This document shows positions 1-9,583 of a DNA stretch of 19,125 nucleotides, in pieces. The translations under genes and the position numbers were made by a program. The first letter of the stretch is position 1. Every line of letters starts with the position of its first letter. The DNA comes from Phellopilus nigrolimitatus (taxonomy: Eukaryota; Basidiomycota; Agaricomycetes; Hymenochaetales; Hymenochaetaceae): contig JAJOHG010000450.1 in assembly GCA_021029095.1 (NCBI GenBank), positions 1 through 19,125 of the forward strand, given 5' to 3'. Below the pieces are notes generated by a model. The model did not search any database. It worked only from the letters and a program-made list of their open reading frames with translations, and was not told where the DNA came from.

Positions 1-1918
1 AAGCAAGTTCCCACGTAGAAAATCATCTTCGCATAGCGGCCGTCTGCGACGTTGAAGCCAAGGCTCGGGTGACTCGAGTACGGAGAGGAACCCGTGGTAT
101 TCCTCGTCGAGCTCGCATCCATGTGAGAAAGTGCAGTGGAGATGGGCGTGGAAAGAATGTTGCCGATTCCGCGCGAAAGCATAAGTACGCCAAAAAGCGT
201 CGTGGAGAGCGACGGATTATCCTCTGGAATGACATGTCATAAATCAGTAAATACATGCGAATTAACGATGAAAAATATTCTTGACGCACTTGCGACGGGC
301 TTTACGAAGCCAGTGAACAAACTCGACCAGCCTCCAGCTAGTCCACCATAAAATATCCCATACGCCAGCAACCCCGGGAAACCTCGCGAGAGGACACCCC
401 ATAGGACGAAGGTCGCAAATGATGTACAGAACGTCGTTGCGAGTGCGAGAATCCAGGGGTTGAACTTGTCAGAAAGGACCCCCATCCCAACACGGCTCAT
501 GACGGAGGAGCCTGAGCGTTATCAGTATGTGAATAATAGCTTCAAAACTGTCGGTGCTTACCGTTTAAGAGAGCGAGAGTCAAAGAGGCATCAGTATCGC
601 TCAAATTGAGATCACTTGCAAACGCTATAAAAGAAAGTGTTACTCGCAGGTGTAGGCAAACTTTAGAAGGTCGTCTCACTGGGGAGCCAAAGAAGCGGGA
701 GGAAATACGCGAACCCTTGTAAGGTATTCGCGAGAACGTAAAGCATAAAGGGCGGGTTTTTTATCCATGCAAAACGCCATCCTTGGTCAACTTCTGGGCG
801 CGAATCCGGCCCATGGACGCGGCTCTCTGGAAGACGAGGGCGCAGGAAGGGTAGAGCAGGTAAGATGAGGCCAAGTATCGCAAGGGAGAGTATTCGGAGA
901 GTCTTGGAGGGTCCGAAAGAATTCACAAGGTGCGGCAAAATTAAAGGAAGGAGTAATCCTCCAACGGCTGTTCCTGTAGCATTGATTTATATTAAGTAAG
1001 AAAGGGAGGGTAAAAACGAGTAGAAATGTTTTCGGCTCACCCGCGAACATCACTCCATTTGCAAGTCCGCGTCTGCGAACAAACCATTCGGACATGAATG
1101 AGATACACGGCGCGTAGAGCAGCGCTTTGTGTATTCTAAATATCAGCCATCAGGTATACAAGACCTTATTCCAGCCACTTACATCCTCCGATCGCATAAA
1201 GGAAGCCTTGCAAGATCAGAAGATCTCGCACCTGTTTGGAAGTCACATCAAGAAGGTTTCACGGTAAACTTGTTTGCCCAAGCTTGCCTTGGTCGCATAG
1301 CTGGCACCGAAAAGACTTGTAAAACACAGCGCAAGACCAACCCAAAGGCAAGTGCGTTTATGATGAGGGTAGCGATGTATGAACGGGTAAATAATGGGAC
1401 CTTGACAATGCTATGGTTGAGTGCCTCAGGCGCACACATGGTATAACCATCGAGGACTTACCAGAGCAGTATATTATACCGGAGGAGAACGTTCCTATTA
1501 AAGGAAGGAGCTCTGTAGCCCCCGCCTGAGAAGCGAGCTTGTAGTCCCGCATGTACGCATTCAGTAGAACTCCAAAAGAGGTGGGAAAAGCCCAGACAAC
1601 AGCTTCAACCAGAAACGCCCCTGCAAGCTTGATAAATGTTATTACAGGACACACAAGCGGGAGCCTTGTATCAAGATAGCTTACAAACGACCAAGCTTTA
1701 AATCCAGTGTCAGTGGGAGCAAGCGACGAAATATTTCTTTGCGACATCACGGCTGAACGGTGGTGACCGAGTTCTCGTAACTCGTGTTCCTCAAGGGAAC
1801 TATGCTGGCTAGAAGTCCCATCCATGCTATGTATACTGAAGACAGAGGTAGAGGCAGGGAGTGGTGTATCCGCTGCGAGCCCAAGCTCTGCTGTTTGAGT
1901 CGAAACCATCGTGGACAT
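1..1918 (-). CDS. Monocarboxylate-permease-like MFS transporter (3' end outside window)
   Basis: Probable plasma-membrane or organellar MFS carrier of the fungal monocarboxylate-porter (MCH/SLC16-like) family; the substrate cannot be read from sequence. Exons: 1918-1685, 1627-1462, 1400-1288, 1231-1183, 1124-1041, 973-680, 624-562, 511-290, 223 to the left edge. All phases close, giving 482 codons. About 69 residues of Ser/His-rich cytosolic N-terminus precede TM1, which opens with the family D-x-G-F-x-A-W motif (Asp70 to Trp76). The TM5 signature W-F-x-R-R-R-G-L-A-x-G, then A-G-x-x-x-G-G, lies at residues 201-221. Intron 3 (1287-1232) is GC-AG. Probably only a few tens of residues are missing at the C-terminus, since visible sequence reaches the segment before the last membrane helices. 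The start is the first in-frame ATG; a second Met is at residue 4. It diverges from the hydrolase gene at 2218. Family is confident, role is not. Confidence 0.9.
1232..1287 (-). other. GC-AG intron (intron 3 of the monocarboxylate-permease-like gene)
   Basis: The donor reads AAG|GCAAGC and the acceptor AAACAG|GTG. GCAAG after AG is the textbook GC-AG donor context. The intron is 56 nt, the normal size here. Removing it joins Ala-Thr-Lys to Val-Arg-Asp-Leu in frame, as expected for the loop after TM3 in this family. No GT donor nearby gives an open junction. Confidence 0.8.
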
Positions 1919-2217
1919 GACAGAGAGAGTTAGAGAAGATCGACACTGTCACTTGTCTATTCTGACTCGGATTAGACTTTTAGACTTACATGGGATACCA
2001 AATACGTCAATCGGGCTAACTCCGCTGTGGCGCAAGAGTTTCCCTCGGACGGTCAAGATATTCTTGTGTTTCTTTTATCAGCTGCGAACTGGCGGCCGTG
2101 TGGCCCCATTTGTGCAGTTAGCTTCGTTTTCCGGACGATTAGTAAGTATCTTCAGGATGTATGAGAAGAGCACCAAATCATCTGTTTTGATATTCTGAAC
2201 TCGAAAATTCTCAAGCT
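1919..2217. promoter_or_regulatory. Bidirectional intergenic region between two divergent genes
   Basis: These 299 bp separate the start codons of the transporter (minus) and the hydrolase (plus), so both core promoters and 5' leaders must lie here. The region contains a GC-rich block around 2090-2106 and a TTATC (GATA-type) core near 2077. I see no clear TATA box or operator. Shared regulation follows from the geometry and is not demonstrated. Confidence 0.55.
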
Positions 2218-3962
2218 ATGCCTATTACTCAAAACGCTCCCGTCCAAAAGTACCATCACGGCCGGTTCCGCGTCGCGGGTGGTGTCCTGCCAGACGCTGT
2301 AACAGCGTATCAGACTTTCGGCGACCCTTCAAAGCCGTGTATAGTTTTCCCGACCTGCTTCACAGCAAGACTTGATGGTACTAGATCTCGTAACTCTTAA
2401 GAAGGTGTCTCGATAGATGACCATTGTGTGTGTATATCAAGGGAGTAGCATGTTGGGTCAGATGTATATGATTGGCGAAGACAAGGTGGGAGCTTTCAAC
2501 TTGAATGGAAACAATGGCACTTTACTATCTAAATAGGCCCTGCAACCTAGCAAATATTTCATTGTCACCTTCGCTACTTTTTCCAATGGAGAGGCACATG
2601 CCCCACAATATCAGTCAGGAATTTATCTGACATTTCGTGGACTTACTACTAGTCATCTTCACCATCCAACACCGTAAGAGTACATTTAGCTTTCTTGTGT
2701 GGAGTACCTAACATGCGCCACCAATAGCCTGCACCTTATAACGGACCTTACTTCCCAGCTATATCTTATGAGGACAATGTGTGCGTAACAATTTGTTTTA
2801 CGGCTTTCCTCTTAGTTGCTTGAATCTGGCACTATTTATATGCACACAGCCGCGCCCAGTACGCAGTCCTCACAAAGGTCCTCGGCGTCAAAAAGGTGCA
2901 CGCCGCAATCGGTTATTCCATGGGCGGACAACAGGTATGCTTGGCAATTTCGCGTCTGTGATACAATGCGAGTTTTACGACTCGGTTTATCTAGGCATTT
3001 TACTGGCCCGTCATGTATCCTGAGTTCGTCGAGAGGTATGTGCCCAAGTAGCGGTATGTATGATTTTACGAAACTCAAAGCCACGAAGGTATATCCCGAT
3101 ATGCTCCGCGGCACGGACGAGCATGCACAATAAGTGGTAAGTGTTAATCCGGGTATTGTAAATCAGATAAATTTCATGCTTCCATGCTATAGCCTCATTG
3201 AGGGACCAAAGGCTGCCTTGATCGCATCTAAGGATTTTCATGACGGGCACTATACATCTCCTCCAGAAATTGGGCTGCGTGCATTTGCGCGCGCGTATAG
3301 CACGTGGTCGTATGGACAGACCGTAAGAGCTATTGTAGCCTTTCGCATACGCGATACTGAAGAATGAAAAACATCAGTGGTTCAGAGACAACCTCTTCCA
3401 TCATAATGGCGCGTGAGTGTTTCCTTCGTTGTAGTCAAATCGTCAACCTGCCTTTCCCTGACTATCGTCGAAATCGATAGGTTTCCGGACCTGAACTCGT
3501 TCCTTCGCGAGGTTTGGGAGGCACTTTTAATTGCATGGGATGCGAACGACATCCTTGGGCTTCTTCACACTTGGTACACTGCGGATGTCTCGCTCATCAG
3601 CGAAGGAGGAAATTTCCAAGCGAGCCTGAGCGCCATCAAGGCAAAGGGCCTCATCATGCCATGCAAGACGGATTTGTATTTCACCGTGAGTTAGTCCCCT
3701 ATTTAATCTTGCTCTCGCTGACCGCCAATACTCCCTCTTTTCTTCTAGCCCGAGGACAGCGAGATCGAAGTATCGCACCTGACAAATGCTACACTCGTCG
3801 TTATTGACTCTGTCTGGGGTCACGTCGGTGCGTTCCATACTTTTTTAAACAAAAATAAAGTTTGACCTAGCTCAACCTTTTCAATATACAGCTGGATCGT
3901 TCGTAAACCCAGACGACGTCGAATTCATCAAAAACGAAGTGCGAGCTTTCCTCGAGGCTTGA
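2218..3962 (+). CDS. Homoserine O-acetyltransferase-like alpha/beta-hydrolase
   Basis: Predicted soluble alpha/beta-hydrolase-fold enzyme of the fungal homoserine acetyltransferase-like family. Exons: 2218-2377, 2442-2485, 2537-2593, 2653-2673, 2728-2780, 2850-2934, 2995-3035, 3089-3136, 3193-3322, 3378-3412, 3481-3685, 3749-3827, 3892-3962. This gives 1029 nt and 342 aa with all phases consistent. The nucleophile elbow is G-Y-S-M-G-G (Ser135). Asp289 in C-K-T-D and His318 in W-G-H-V complete the predicted triad. There is no signal peptide. Many family members have no proven acetyltransferase activity, and some esterases share the fold, so the substrate is open. The exon 1/2 junction is the weakest: the acceptor at 2441 leaves about four residues that I do not expect from homologues. 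Exon 4 is a 21-nt microexon, and intron 3 must use a GC donor. The gene diverges from the transporter on its left and converges on the MFS gene ending at 5115. Confidence 0.92.
2594..2652 (+). other. GC-AG intron (intron 3 of the hydrolase gene)
   Basis: This 59-nt intron follows Asn-Gly-Glu and has donor GAG|GCACAT and acceptor TACTAG. A CTGAC branch-point-like element lies near 2626-2630. Splicing it joins Asn-Gly-Glu to Ser-Ser-Ser-Pro-Ser-Asn-Thr, which matches the family as I recall it. Translating through it soon leaves the family pattern. No GT donor in range gives that junction. Confidence 0.7.
2653..2673 (+). other. 21-nt microexon (exon 4 of the hydrolase gene)
   Basis: The microexon encodes seven residues, Ser-Ser-Ser-Pro-Ser-Asn-Thr (codons 88-94), between a GC-AG intron of 59 nt and a GT-AG intron of 54 nt (2674-2727). 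Both flanking introns are phase 0, so skipping it would remove exactly seven residues without a frameshift. The next exon begins Pro-Ala-Pro-Tyr, continuing the conserved family block. Confidence 0.75.
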
Positions 3963-5114
3963 ATAGCAACAGCATAAAAGCGCATGTGGTGAATTACAAC
4001 ATATTTGCTGAAATACTTTGACAAAGCCGGGAGACTCCCCTTCATTGATCTGTACACGTTCGATAAGCAATATTCTGCGCAAGCAAAATAAATTGGATCC
4101 TTTTTGTGTTCGGGCCCACGCAAATTGCTCTTCGGGTAGTCTGATGATAGCAAGAGAGAAAAGTTTCCTTCTGCTGCAGCAGAGCCAGAGCGTTTTGGCT
4201 GAGGTTACATGAAACGAAGTAATGTCAGTCCGTCCGAAGGCAGAAGTACAGCCCTTTTCAGCGTGTCGTGGATTGAGCTTGGAGTAGCACTCTGAGTCAG
4301 TAGTCCCAGCAACCGGTCCGCCTCATCACAACAAACACCTCTAAAACTTGGGATTAAAGCACTAACCTCAGGCTACAATTATCTTTTTAACCAGTCTTTG
4401 GAGGAAGGGCTCTTTTTTCGGCAGTGGCCTGAATGGTAAGCTAACGTATCTAACCTGTCGCGGATAAAGCCCGAGCAATGTTACAACAATGTGCACACCA
4501 CCATTTCCCTCTGGACGGCCATGCTGCTAGGCTGTCAACCACTGAAAAAAGTACAACCTGATCCCCGTGTTTTTAGGGGAGCAACCCTCTTCATGCCAAG
4601 TCCGCGAAAGTCTTCGGGAACCTCTCTTTTCGCCGCTGATTAAATGACTCCAGAATCACTGTGGCCAAGCCTAAGAACAGAAAAACGAGAACGGCGGGAT
4701 GCACATCTCCGTAATACGTGGCTCGAACGTTGCTGTCCGAGCATATAATGAGGCACGCTGTAATCTTGTGCGAAACGAGCTTCGTGGACCGAGTGAATTC
4801 GAGTGTAACGTGTATGACCGCGGGAGACGCAGATCACGTAAATCGTTAGATTACGTCAAACTCTATAATACTTGTCAACAATCATCTTACCGCGATGTTT
4901 ATACTAAAACAAAAGATATTCAAACCGTACGTATAGAAGCTGTTCAACAGGAACATCATAAAGAGGAATGTAAGATAAAGCTGATCTAATCAGCTGTACT
5001 TTCCCAAACAACATATTTCTAGAGTTGGTTTCAACAGAAAAAAAGGTTCCAAAGCATATCCGAATGAAATACATCCAAGTGATTTCGTCGACTCTATAGT
5101 TTAAACAAACATTG
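3963..5114. other. Convergent intergenic region without a recognised gene
   Basis: About 1.15 kb between the 3' ends of two convergent genes, so it must hold both 3' UTRs. Open frames are short (longest 96 codons, 4699-4989 plus) and match no family I know. A perfect 12-bp palindrome lies at 4171-4182, and a small hairpin (5-bp stem) lies at 4562-4580. I see no tRNA, transposase or decayed MFS copy. Confidence 0.5.
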
Positions 5115-7142
5115 TTACGAAACTGGAGCTTGAGATGTCTCTTCTTCCCTTTCACGGTTCTTTGCGTCCTCCCGCCAATCATGTGTCACCTCCTTGAGCC
5201 CGAGACTCTGGACTGTGGCGATGAGGCCAATCACGAGCAACACCGCCCATATGAGGTTGCCATTGAGGATATTTTCATGTTCGATAGAAAATGCGAAAAG
5301 GGAAGTCGTACATGCTGGGGCGAGTGCAAAAGAGAGAGTTGTCGCCATCTGAGCTATACCCTGAAGTACGGAATTTAGGGACAGGAAAAACGGTTAGACA
5401 GGACGCCTCAGAGCAATTAGGTAGAGTCACTGACGTTTATGAGAGAAAGAGCCTCTGCGGACGGTGCAGAATCATTTATGATAATGCTAATCCCAGCTGC
5501 AACCAGCTATGTTAGTATCTTACCCTTCTGTTGAACAGGTTTGTGCACTCACTAAACGCATGCCCCCCGAAACTCCACACCGTGAAGAACATGCCGACGA
5601 CTGCGTCGAACGCCCAGGTTCCCACCCAACCACGCCGCGCTAGCACGTTCAGGAGGGGAAAGAACATGACAGCTAAGGGCCAAAATGTAGTACAAAGCTG
5701 GTATGTGCGCAACGTGCCGAGGCGGCGCTCGATCGGCGGGTAGGTCAAGATGACGAGAACGCTGTTGAGTGAACGGAGACCGAGCTGTGTGCCGATCTGT
5801 GCTTCGTTGAGCCCAAGGCCACCTGAGAGGATGGGGGTAAACGCAAAAAGGGAGTATCTGCAGAGAGCCGGGTAATTCAATTGCTGCGCTTGAAAAGTGC
5901 AGGAGATTGACTGACACTGCAAACATAGCCTCAGAGCTAAGAGCCAACAGCGAGCTGCTTAGAAATGCAGCGACAACCTGTCGGGTTAAAACCGAGCGAA
6001 TAGAGGGGCGCCCTCGTTTCAGAGGAGCAGCGCAGACCGGTTCCCCGAGCTCGGAAGTGGGTGTTACGGTCCCGTAAATCGACGCCGCCTTTTTTGTGCG
6101 GCGCGCGGGTAACGTCTTCAATAGCGTATACGTGAAATAGTCTGCTATGTGGAAAGGGAAAATGCTTACTTCTTCAAGAGCAAAGTATGCGAAAATGACC
6201 GCAAACACCGCAAATGCCGAAGCAATAAAGCACGGAAGCGCGAAAGGGTATTCATGCCAGAAAGGCGTATCGAAAAGCGAGAAGTTCTTCTCAGGATGAG
6301 ATAACAAACCGCCCATCGGTTGGCCGATAATCTGCCCCATTCTGTATGCGATCTCAAGCCTGATGAGCAGGCTAAACGACTGTACCAGCATTAGAGTGTC
6401 ACTTACAATAAACCCAGAAAAAGCTATGCCCTGATGTGATTTATCAACAGTCTCAGCTAGCATGACTTTGATTGCCCTACAAAACTATACCTTCATCGAA
6501 CTTTTGGACTGCAATGAACAAAGACTGCTTACGTCCATGTACCACCGAGGGTCCCTCCAATACAACGTGTAGCAATCATGAACCAGTACGACTTTGCTAC
6601 TCCAAAGAGCCCAATAGACAACGCCAGCCCCATAGTGCCGACGAGGATGACAGGTTTTCGACCAAAATGGTCAGACATGTATGTACATGGCATAACTATG
6701 GATCTGATGAGTGTCTTTCCTTCATAACATAAAAAGGGCCAACGCACTTGAAATAAAGCTCATTACTGCGAAGACCGATTCGATGACACCCGAGTAAAAC
6801 CCAACGCGCTCCGGGTCAGTGACAATCCCATTCTCCACAATCATTTGGTCTGAGCATAGCATGTTTCTTCAGCGTCAAAGAAGATGCTTTTTTTAAATCA
6901 TTCATTGACTCACTAATGAAAGGGAATATCAATTCAAAACCAAGGGGCTGGATGCAGGCCAGAAACAGAATACCGCATAACGCTTTTACGGGAAGAGACC
7001 TTTCAGACCTCTTTTTTGTCGTACTAGATAATACAGATGAGCTGGAGCTCCCCGTGAGCTGTTGCTCCTCATCACCAGTCGCACGATATTCAGCGAAAAG
7101 CAAAGCAGAGCGCTCGTCGTCGATTACGATCGGATCTGCCAT
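5115..7142 (-). CDS. MFS transporter, YCR023C/ZIFL-like, tandem copy 1
   Basis: Twelve-helix-type MFS carrier of the fungal family that includes yeast YCR023C and plant ZIFL-like proteins; substrate unknown. Exons: 7142-6914, 6849-6748, 6695-6533, 6476-6407, 6352-6170, 6115-5916, 5857-5553, 5496-5435, 5360-5115. This gives 1560 nt and 519 aa with phases closed. About 55 hydrophilic residues contain an acidic dileucine (Glu10 to Leu14-Leu15). They precede TM1, which ends in F-P-F-I-N. MFS motif A, S-D-H-F-G-R-K, is at residues 118-124. The block Y-R-M-G-Q-I-I-G-Q-P-M-G-G marks the TM5 region. A basic linker of about 50 residues separates the two halves. The C-terminus has T-H-D-W-R-E-D, typical of the family. 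Intron 7 has a TACTAAC branch point. It is a head-to-tail paralogue of the next gene, 398 bp away. Confidence 0.93.
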
Positions 7143-7540
7143 CCTAACTTGCTGGACGGTCGCTAACTTGATGGATGTCGCCTGGGCTTAAGTTATACCG
7201 CCAAGAAAGACGGTCTGACGTAATTCGAACTAGTTAAGAGGTCATATATGTACAAAGTTTTCTCATTCCAGCGGAAGTAATGAGTTAACTCCGAGTAGAG
7301 TCGAGTCATGATTACTGTACGTCTTTGGGCCGGTGGTTCCGAAACCGCGAATCAAATTGCTTGGGATCGACGTTCGCGATAGAAGAAAGATTAGATGGGC
7401 GCTCAAATAGCGCCTGATCCGAACGCCCTTTCGAAAACCACTAAATACAAAGTACAACAAAGAGGAAAGCTGGTCCCTGAAAACATCTCTTCCTATATCC
7501 TATATAACCTCCAAAAATGGGTGTACAACGGTACACCGTT
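7143..7540. promoter_or_regulatory. Intergenic region between the tandem MFS genes
   Basis: These 398 bp lie downstream of copy 2 and upstream of copy 1, so they should contain the 3' UTR of copy 2 and the promoter of copy 1. The only open frame (7263-7460, minus, 65 codons) resembles nothing known to me. I see no TATA box or repeat that I would defend. Confidence 0.45.
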
Positions 7541-9583
7541 TTAATTTGTCTCCGAGACCTGGCTTTTATAATCCTCCCTCCAATCATGTGTCGGCTCTTT
7601 GAGCGTCAAAGAATGTACAGATGCTATGCATGCTACAGAAACATAAGTGAACAGGAACGTGCACTTAGACTCTATCAAACACTTACAGATGCACAGAAGC
7701 ACAATCCAGATAAGGTTCCCGCCCAAGATATTGCTGCTAATTGAGAACGCGAACACAGAGGTCACAAAGGCAGGGGCAATGGTCTGTGGCAAGACGATCG
7801 CCATCTGCGAAATACCCTGTGACATAAATCGGTCAGAATGAGTGTTTATTAACTTTTTATCTCCTCCTTACGTTCATGGCTGCAAGAGTATCTGCAGAGG
7901 GCGCAGCGTCATTGATCATAACGGCCGAAGCAGCTGAAAGGTCGCGGAGCAATCAATCAGAAAATGGCCGGACTTTTCAATCATTGCAAAGATAAAAACG
8001 CACGCCAGGAGATATTCGCGATACCCCATACGAGGAAGAAAAGACACAAGACTGCATTCATTATGTATTTGCACACACCCCACCTCGCAAGCACGTTCAG
8101 AATGGGAAAAAACGCGATGTTGAACGGCCAGAACAACATTGCATAACGATACGTGCGCATCGTACCGAGTCGACTCTGCAATGGCGAAAAGGCGAACATA
8201 AGCACGATGCTGATAAAGGATCGAACGGCCATGTGAGCGCCGATCGCCGCTTCGCTAAGGCCAAGTCCACCAGACTCGATGGGAGTAAATGCATAGAGTG
8301 GGTATCTGTGACAGTCATTTAGGGAAGGAAAAAATAAGCGTTTACAGAAATACTCACAAAGCAAATAGCATTTCTGAGGCGATGACCATCGTTGACAAAC
8401 TCGAAATAACCGAAATGACATGCGGTGTCAGAACGGCACGCCACACAGATTGCTTTTTGCTCTTCATCTGAATGCCATCTCCTGACGCGGCGCCATAATC
8501 CTCTACCTTCTGGATTTTCTTTGGTTTCGTCTGCAGAATGACCTTAGGGTTGGGTCATCGATCCGACGTTAACTACTTCCACTGACCTCCTTAAGAGTGA
8601 AACAGCCTGCAATGGTCGCGAGTGCAGCGAACGACGCAGAAAAGAGACATGGAAACGCATATGGATACGCCTTCCAAAAGCTCCCGCTAAATAATGGGAA
8701 ATTGCGTTCAGGATGCGATAATAGCCCTCCAACCGGCTGGCCAAGTATTTGTCCAATTCTATATGCGATCTTTAAGACAGACTGTTAAACATTCGTCTCT
8801 GATAGAAATTGAATCGGCACTGACTCCGAATGCCGCGAAGGTTTTTCCTTGGTTCGATCTGTCAGTGATTTCCCCTAGCATGACTTTCATTGTCCTAAAT
8901 ACAAGTTGAATGTAAAACCATCGTGATTAAAATGGATGACTCACGACCAACTCGCGCCGCTAATCCCTCCTGCTGACCGGGTGACGATCATAAACCAATA
9001 GCTTCTGCTGAACCCAAATAGAGCGGTAGAAACTGAGAGAACGCCAATAGAGATAAGCACAACAGGCTTTCGTCCATAGCGATCCGACATGAAGGAACAT
9101 GGAACAACTGCCAAAGGAGTATTCAGAGATTCGGTAAGAGATCAGGAATTTGTGCAACTTACTGAATAAGAAACTCATGAGTGCGAAGATCGACTCAATA
9201 ACACCAGAGTAAAAGCCAACGCGTTGTGGGTCTTCGACTATACCAGTCTCCAAGATCATCTGGTCTGAGGGAACCATAAGAATTAGTTGAGGCGCGACAC
9301 AGAGAAGGGTATACAACCCACTTATAAACGGAAACACCAGCTCGAATGCCAATGGCTGCACCGCATTCAGTACCAAAATGACTGCAACCGGCCGCCAGGG
9401 AAGGGGCGAGGGCGTCTCTTGCGCACACAGCGTCGCCGTGCTGGATACAAGTGACGATGGTAGTAATGGCGATGTCAGTAATTGCTCTTCATCGGAGGCA
9501 AGAATGTTTTTCGTCTTAGAATCGCGACCACGCAATAGAGATGATCGCTCGTCATGGTCGTCGGCACGTAGTTCTGTGGACAT
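7541..9583 (-). CDS. MFS transporter, YCR023C/ZIFL-like, tandem copy 2
   Basis: Paralogue of the preceding MFS gene and predicted membrane carrier; substrate unknown. Exons: 9583-9322, 9264-9163, 9107-8945, 8894-8825, 8769-8587, 8530-8358, 8305-8004, 7933-7872, 7816-7687, 7632-7541. This gives 1539 nt and 512 aa with phases closed. Exons 2, 3, 4, 5 and 8 have exactly the same lengths as in copy 1 (102, 163, 70, 183, 62 nt), and the first eight introns match in position and phase, which is strong evidence for duplication. The N-terminus has an acidic dileucine (Glu12 to Leu16-Leu17). Motif A, S-D-R-Y-G-R-K, is at residues 129-135. The second half retains N-D-A-A-P-S-A-D and the terminal T-H-D-W-R-E-D. 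It differs from copy 1 by an additional intron 9 (7686-7633), which is 54 nt and free of stop codons. The start is the only suitable ATG before the dileucine segment. Confidence 0.93.

Noticed and set aside
1628..1684. Stop-free 3n introns (here and at 6353-6406, 6116-6169, 7633-7686, 9265-9321, 15808-15906) as a sign of regulated intron retention
   Set aside because: Thirteen of 39 introns are multiples of three and six of those lack stops, about what chance predicts for such short introns. Only the two placed in informative positions are kept as findings.
5552..6463. A continuous 303-codon minus frame that could be read as one exon
   Set aside because: It runs through two 54-nt introns of MFS copy 1 (introns 4 and 5) that are stop-free, then leaves the conserved frame at intron 6. 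The spliced model restores family sequence throughout.
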